A stretch of DNA of 6,659 bases. Origin: Euryarchaeota archaeon UBA433 (GTDB lineage Archaea > Thermoplasmatota > Poseidoniia > Poseidoniales > Poseidoniaceae). Made by a program: the position numbers and the translations under genes. The notes under the pieces were generated by a model. It was not told where the DNA came from. It did no database searches and saw nothing but the letters and a program-made list of their open reading frames with translations. The stretch spans positions 1 to 6,659 of the forward strand of contig DAFX01000098.1 of assembly GCA_002495535.1 (NCBI GenBank), given 5' to 3'. Positions 4,885 to 6,659 of this stretch are shown here, piece after piece; the first letter of the stretch is position 1, and each line of letters starts with the position of its first letter.

Positions 4885-6659
4885 TCACTCAACGGTCACA
4901 GACTTGGCGAGGTTTCTCGGCCGGTCGACATCGCACCCGAGTGCAAGCGCAGTGTGGTAGGCAATCAGTTGAAGAGGAACGACCGTCAATAGCGGTGAAA
5001 CGAGATTGTGAACGGGTGGAACAGCGATGCACACGTCACCTTCTTCAGCTATTTCGTCGCCTTCTTCGTGAATGAGAATGATCTTGGCACCGCGTGCTCG
5101 GCATTCATGAATCGCAGAGACGGTTTTTGTTTTCACATGGTCATTCGGAGCAATGAACACGACCGGACTGCCTTCTTCGAGCAAAGCGATAGGGCCGTGC
5201 TTCATTTCTCCCGCAGGGTATGCCAAGCATGGGATGTATGCAATTTCCATGAGTTTGAGGGCGCCTTCTTGTGCCACGGGCGCAGAGATTCCACGGCCGA
5301 GGAAGAGCACGCTTTTGGCATTCTTGACAAGTTCGACAGCCTCTTGAATCGGTCCTTGTTGTTCCAGGTATTCCTCAACCAAATGCGGAACTTGCTGGAG
5401 GGCGTGAATCAATTCAACACCTCGCTCCTTGCTGATGTTGCGAGAGCGCCCAATTTGAAGGGCGAACATCGACAAAGCAGCCACCATGTTAGAGAAAGCC
5501 TTGGTGGATGCAACAGCTTGCTCTGGTCCTGAATGAATGTAGACGCCTTTACCGCACAGTCGAGCAATGGACGACCCCACGACGTTGACGACACCGTGAA
5601 CGCTCCCACCCTTGAGTTGGATTTCTTTGATTGCAGACAACGTATCTGCTGTTTCACCAGATTGTGTAACTGCAAAGTGCAAAGCACTTGGATTGATGAC
5701 CGGGTCATTATGTCGAAATTCGCTTGAGATGTGTGCCATTGCGGGAATACGTGCTAATTTCTCGATCAGCAATTGTCCGATCTCTGCGGCATTGTAGGAA
5801 GTTCCACAGCCAAGAAGACGTACATGGGGGATCTTAGCAAGGTCGCTTGGTGAAAGATTCAAGCCACCAAGTCGGCCACTGCCTCCTGCCCTGTCGAGGC
5901 GTCCATTGATGCAATGGCGAAGGGCATCTGGTTGCTCATAGATTTCCTTGAGCATGAAGTGGGGGTAATCGCCCAATTCAGATTGACCCCATTCGGATTC
6001 GAGCATGGTGCTCTTTGTTTGGCTCTTGCCACCTTTCAAGGTGGACAACTTGATTGAAGTTGAGGTCAGTGTTGCAAGGTCACCATCTTCGAGGTAAATC
6101 ACCTGTTGAGTGTGACCAGTGAGAGCGTGGGGGTCGCTTGAGACAAACATCTCTTCGACGCCTTGCCCGATGATGAGCGGCGAGCCGTTACGAGCGCATA
6201 CAATGGTGTCGTGATCCTTGAACAGCGCACAGATACCCCAAGTCCCTCGAGCCTGGGCTAGGGCGCGGCGAACTGCTTCCTCTGGATTGTCATCCACTGA
6301 TAATTCACGTTCGATGATGTGAGCTAATGCCTCTGAATCAGTTTCACTGGCCAGCGATACGCCCTGAACTGAAAGGGAAGCACGCAGCATCCTAGCGTTT
6401 TCGATGATGCCATTGTGGACGATGACAACCTTACCGTTTGCTGAAGAATGGGGGTGAGCATTCTCATCGGTCACTCCCCCGTGGGTGGCCCAACGTGTGT
6501 GAGCGATGCCCATTTTTCCTTCGACAGTTTCGGGCAGGATTGAGCGTAACTCTTGGACCTTGCCAACTTTCTTGTGGATGCTGATCGAGCCATTTTTCAC
6601 AGCAATTCCTGTTGAATCATAGCCACGGTACTCCAAGCGTCGAAGTCCTTCCACAAGCA
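4885..6659 (-). CDS. glmS: Glutamine-fructose-6-phosphate aminotransferase (isomerizing), 5' partial
   Basis: GlmS converts fructose-6-phosphate and glutamine to glucosamine-6-phosphate and glutamate in the cytoplasm, the first step towards UDP-GlcNAc. The frame stays open through the right edge; by alignment to E. coli GlmS about 16 residues, including the catalytic N-terminal Cys, lie outside. Counting from the GTG at 6654, which is internal and not the start, the glutaminase domain shows LEYRGYDS (7-14), HTRWATHGG (52-60), HNGIIEN (80-86) and SETDSE (103-108). Two SIS sugar-isomerase domains follow: CGTSYNA (283-289), SQSGETADT-like TQSGETADT (330-338) and VASTKAF (381-387) in the first; FLGRG (451-455), LKLMEIAY (466-473) and MKHGPIAL (484-491) in the second. 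The C-terminus RNLAKSVTVE is the conserved GlmS tail with its active-site lysine. Full length would be near 606 residues against 609 in E. coli. No truncation or frameshift is seen. Its product could feed surface glycans for the sequon-rich PKD protein. Confidence 0.97.
   Translation of the reverse strand, partial: LVEGLRRLEYRGYDSTGIAVKNGSISIHKKVGKVQELRSILPETVEGKMGIAHTRWATHGGVTDENAHPHSSANGKVVIVHNGIIENARMLRASLSVQGVSLASETDSEALAHIIERELSVDDNPEEAVRRALAQARGTWGICALFKDHDTIVCARNGSPLIIGQGVEEMFVSSDPHALTGHTQQVIYLEDGDLATLTSTSIKLSTLKGGKSQTKSTMLESEWGQSELGDYPHFMLKEIYEQPDALRHCINGRLDRAGGSGRLGGLNLSPSDLAKIPHVRLLGCGTSYNAAEIGQLLIEKLARIPAMAHISSEFRHNDPVINPSALHFAVTQSGETADTLSAIKEIQLKGGSVHGVVNVVGSSIARLCGKGVYIHSGPEQAVASTKAFSNMVAALSMFALQIGRSRNISKERGVELIHALQQVPHLVEEYLEQQGPIQEAVELVKNAKSVLFLGRGISAPVAQEGALKLMEIAYIPCLAYPAGEMKHGPIALLEEGSPVVFIAPNDHVKTKTVSAIHECRARGAKIILIHEEGDEIAEEGDVCIAVPPVHNLVSPLLTVVPLQLIAYHTALALGCDVDRPRNLAKSVTVE

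Noticed and set aside
5008..5532. Plus-strand open frame (174 codons) inside glmS
   Set aside because: It lies fully opposite conserved GlmS SIS-domain sequence and shows no recognisable motif.
6600..6659. GlmS apparently lacking its N-terminal catalytic Cys
   Set aside because: The frame is open at the window edge and the alignment to E. coli GlmS places the missing residues just outside, so this is truncation by the window.
1..6659. Search for tRNA or rRNA genes, CRISPR arrays, insertion sequences, att sites and origins
   Set aside because: No cloverleaf-like sequence, regularly spaced repeats, transposase or integrase fragments or terminal inverted repeats were seen; almost all sequence is covered by coding genes.

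Overview
The window looks like ordinary chromosomal DNA from a planktonic archaeon, most likely a Marine Group II / Poseidoniales-type euryarchaeon. This rests on the combination of genes rather than on any one marker. There is a surface protein made of PKD/Ig-like repeats with acidic DxDxDG loops, one C-terminal membrane helix and a Pro/Ala/Gln-rich cytoplasmic tail. Beside it is a SepF-like division protein. There is also a single-domain KaiC/RAD55-type ATPase, genes with very short spacers, and one plausible TATA box placed as expected for a leaderless transcript. The lineage call is an inference of moderate confidence. I see no RNA genes, insertion sequences, CRISPR arrays, attachment sites or replication origin.

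Layout. Bases 1-1524 (+) are the 3' part of the PKD-repeat membrane protein, which enters from beyond the left edge. Its stop is followed within a few bases by a SepF-like gene (1536-2117, +). After a 46-base gap carrying a TATA-like element comes a 12-helix integral membrane protein of unknown function (2164-3480, +). This gene overlaps by 12 bases, tail to tail, with a Maf-family nucleotide pyrophosphatase on the minus strand (3469-4035). A short divergent spacer (4036-4159) separates maf from a KaiC-like ATPase gene on the plus strand (4160-4879). That gene in turn ends 5 bases from the end of glmS, which reads on the minus strand (4885-6659) and runs off the right edge.

How the genes may fit together. 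GlmS makes glucosamine-6-phosphate, the entry point to UDP-GlcNAc and hence to surface N-glycans. The PKD protein carries seven N-x-S/T sequons in its predicted extracellular part, so it is a plausible glycan acceptor. SepF is the FtsZ membrane anchor in archaea, and its near-overlap with the surface protein suggests the two are made together. Maf is a house-cleaning or division-linked nucleotide hydrolase. The KaiC-like protein has no assignable target. No stretch longer than 300 bases lacks a gene.

Most notable points: a non-canonical Walker A loop (Met where the last Gly before the Lys is expected) and an EE-to-EQ change in the KaiC-like ATPase; the surface-protein/SepF gene pair; a Trp/Tyr-rich conserved-looking motif in the cytoplasmic tail of the PKD protein; and a 12-helix protein whose second and third helices recall heme-copper oxidase subunit I but lack the expected heme-ligand histidine. 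I did not find strong evidence for a wholly new multi-gene system.
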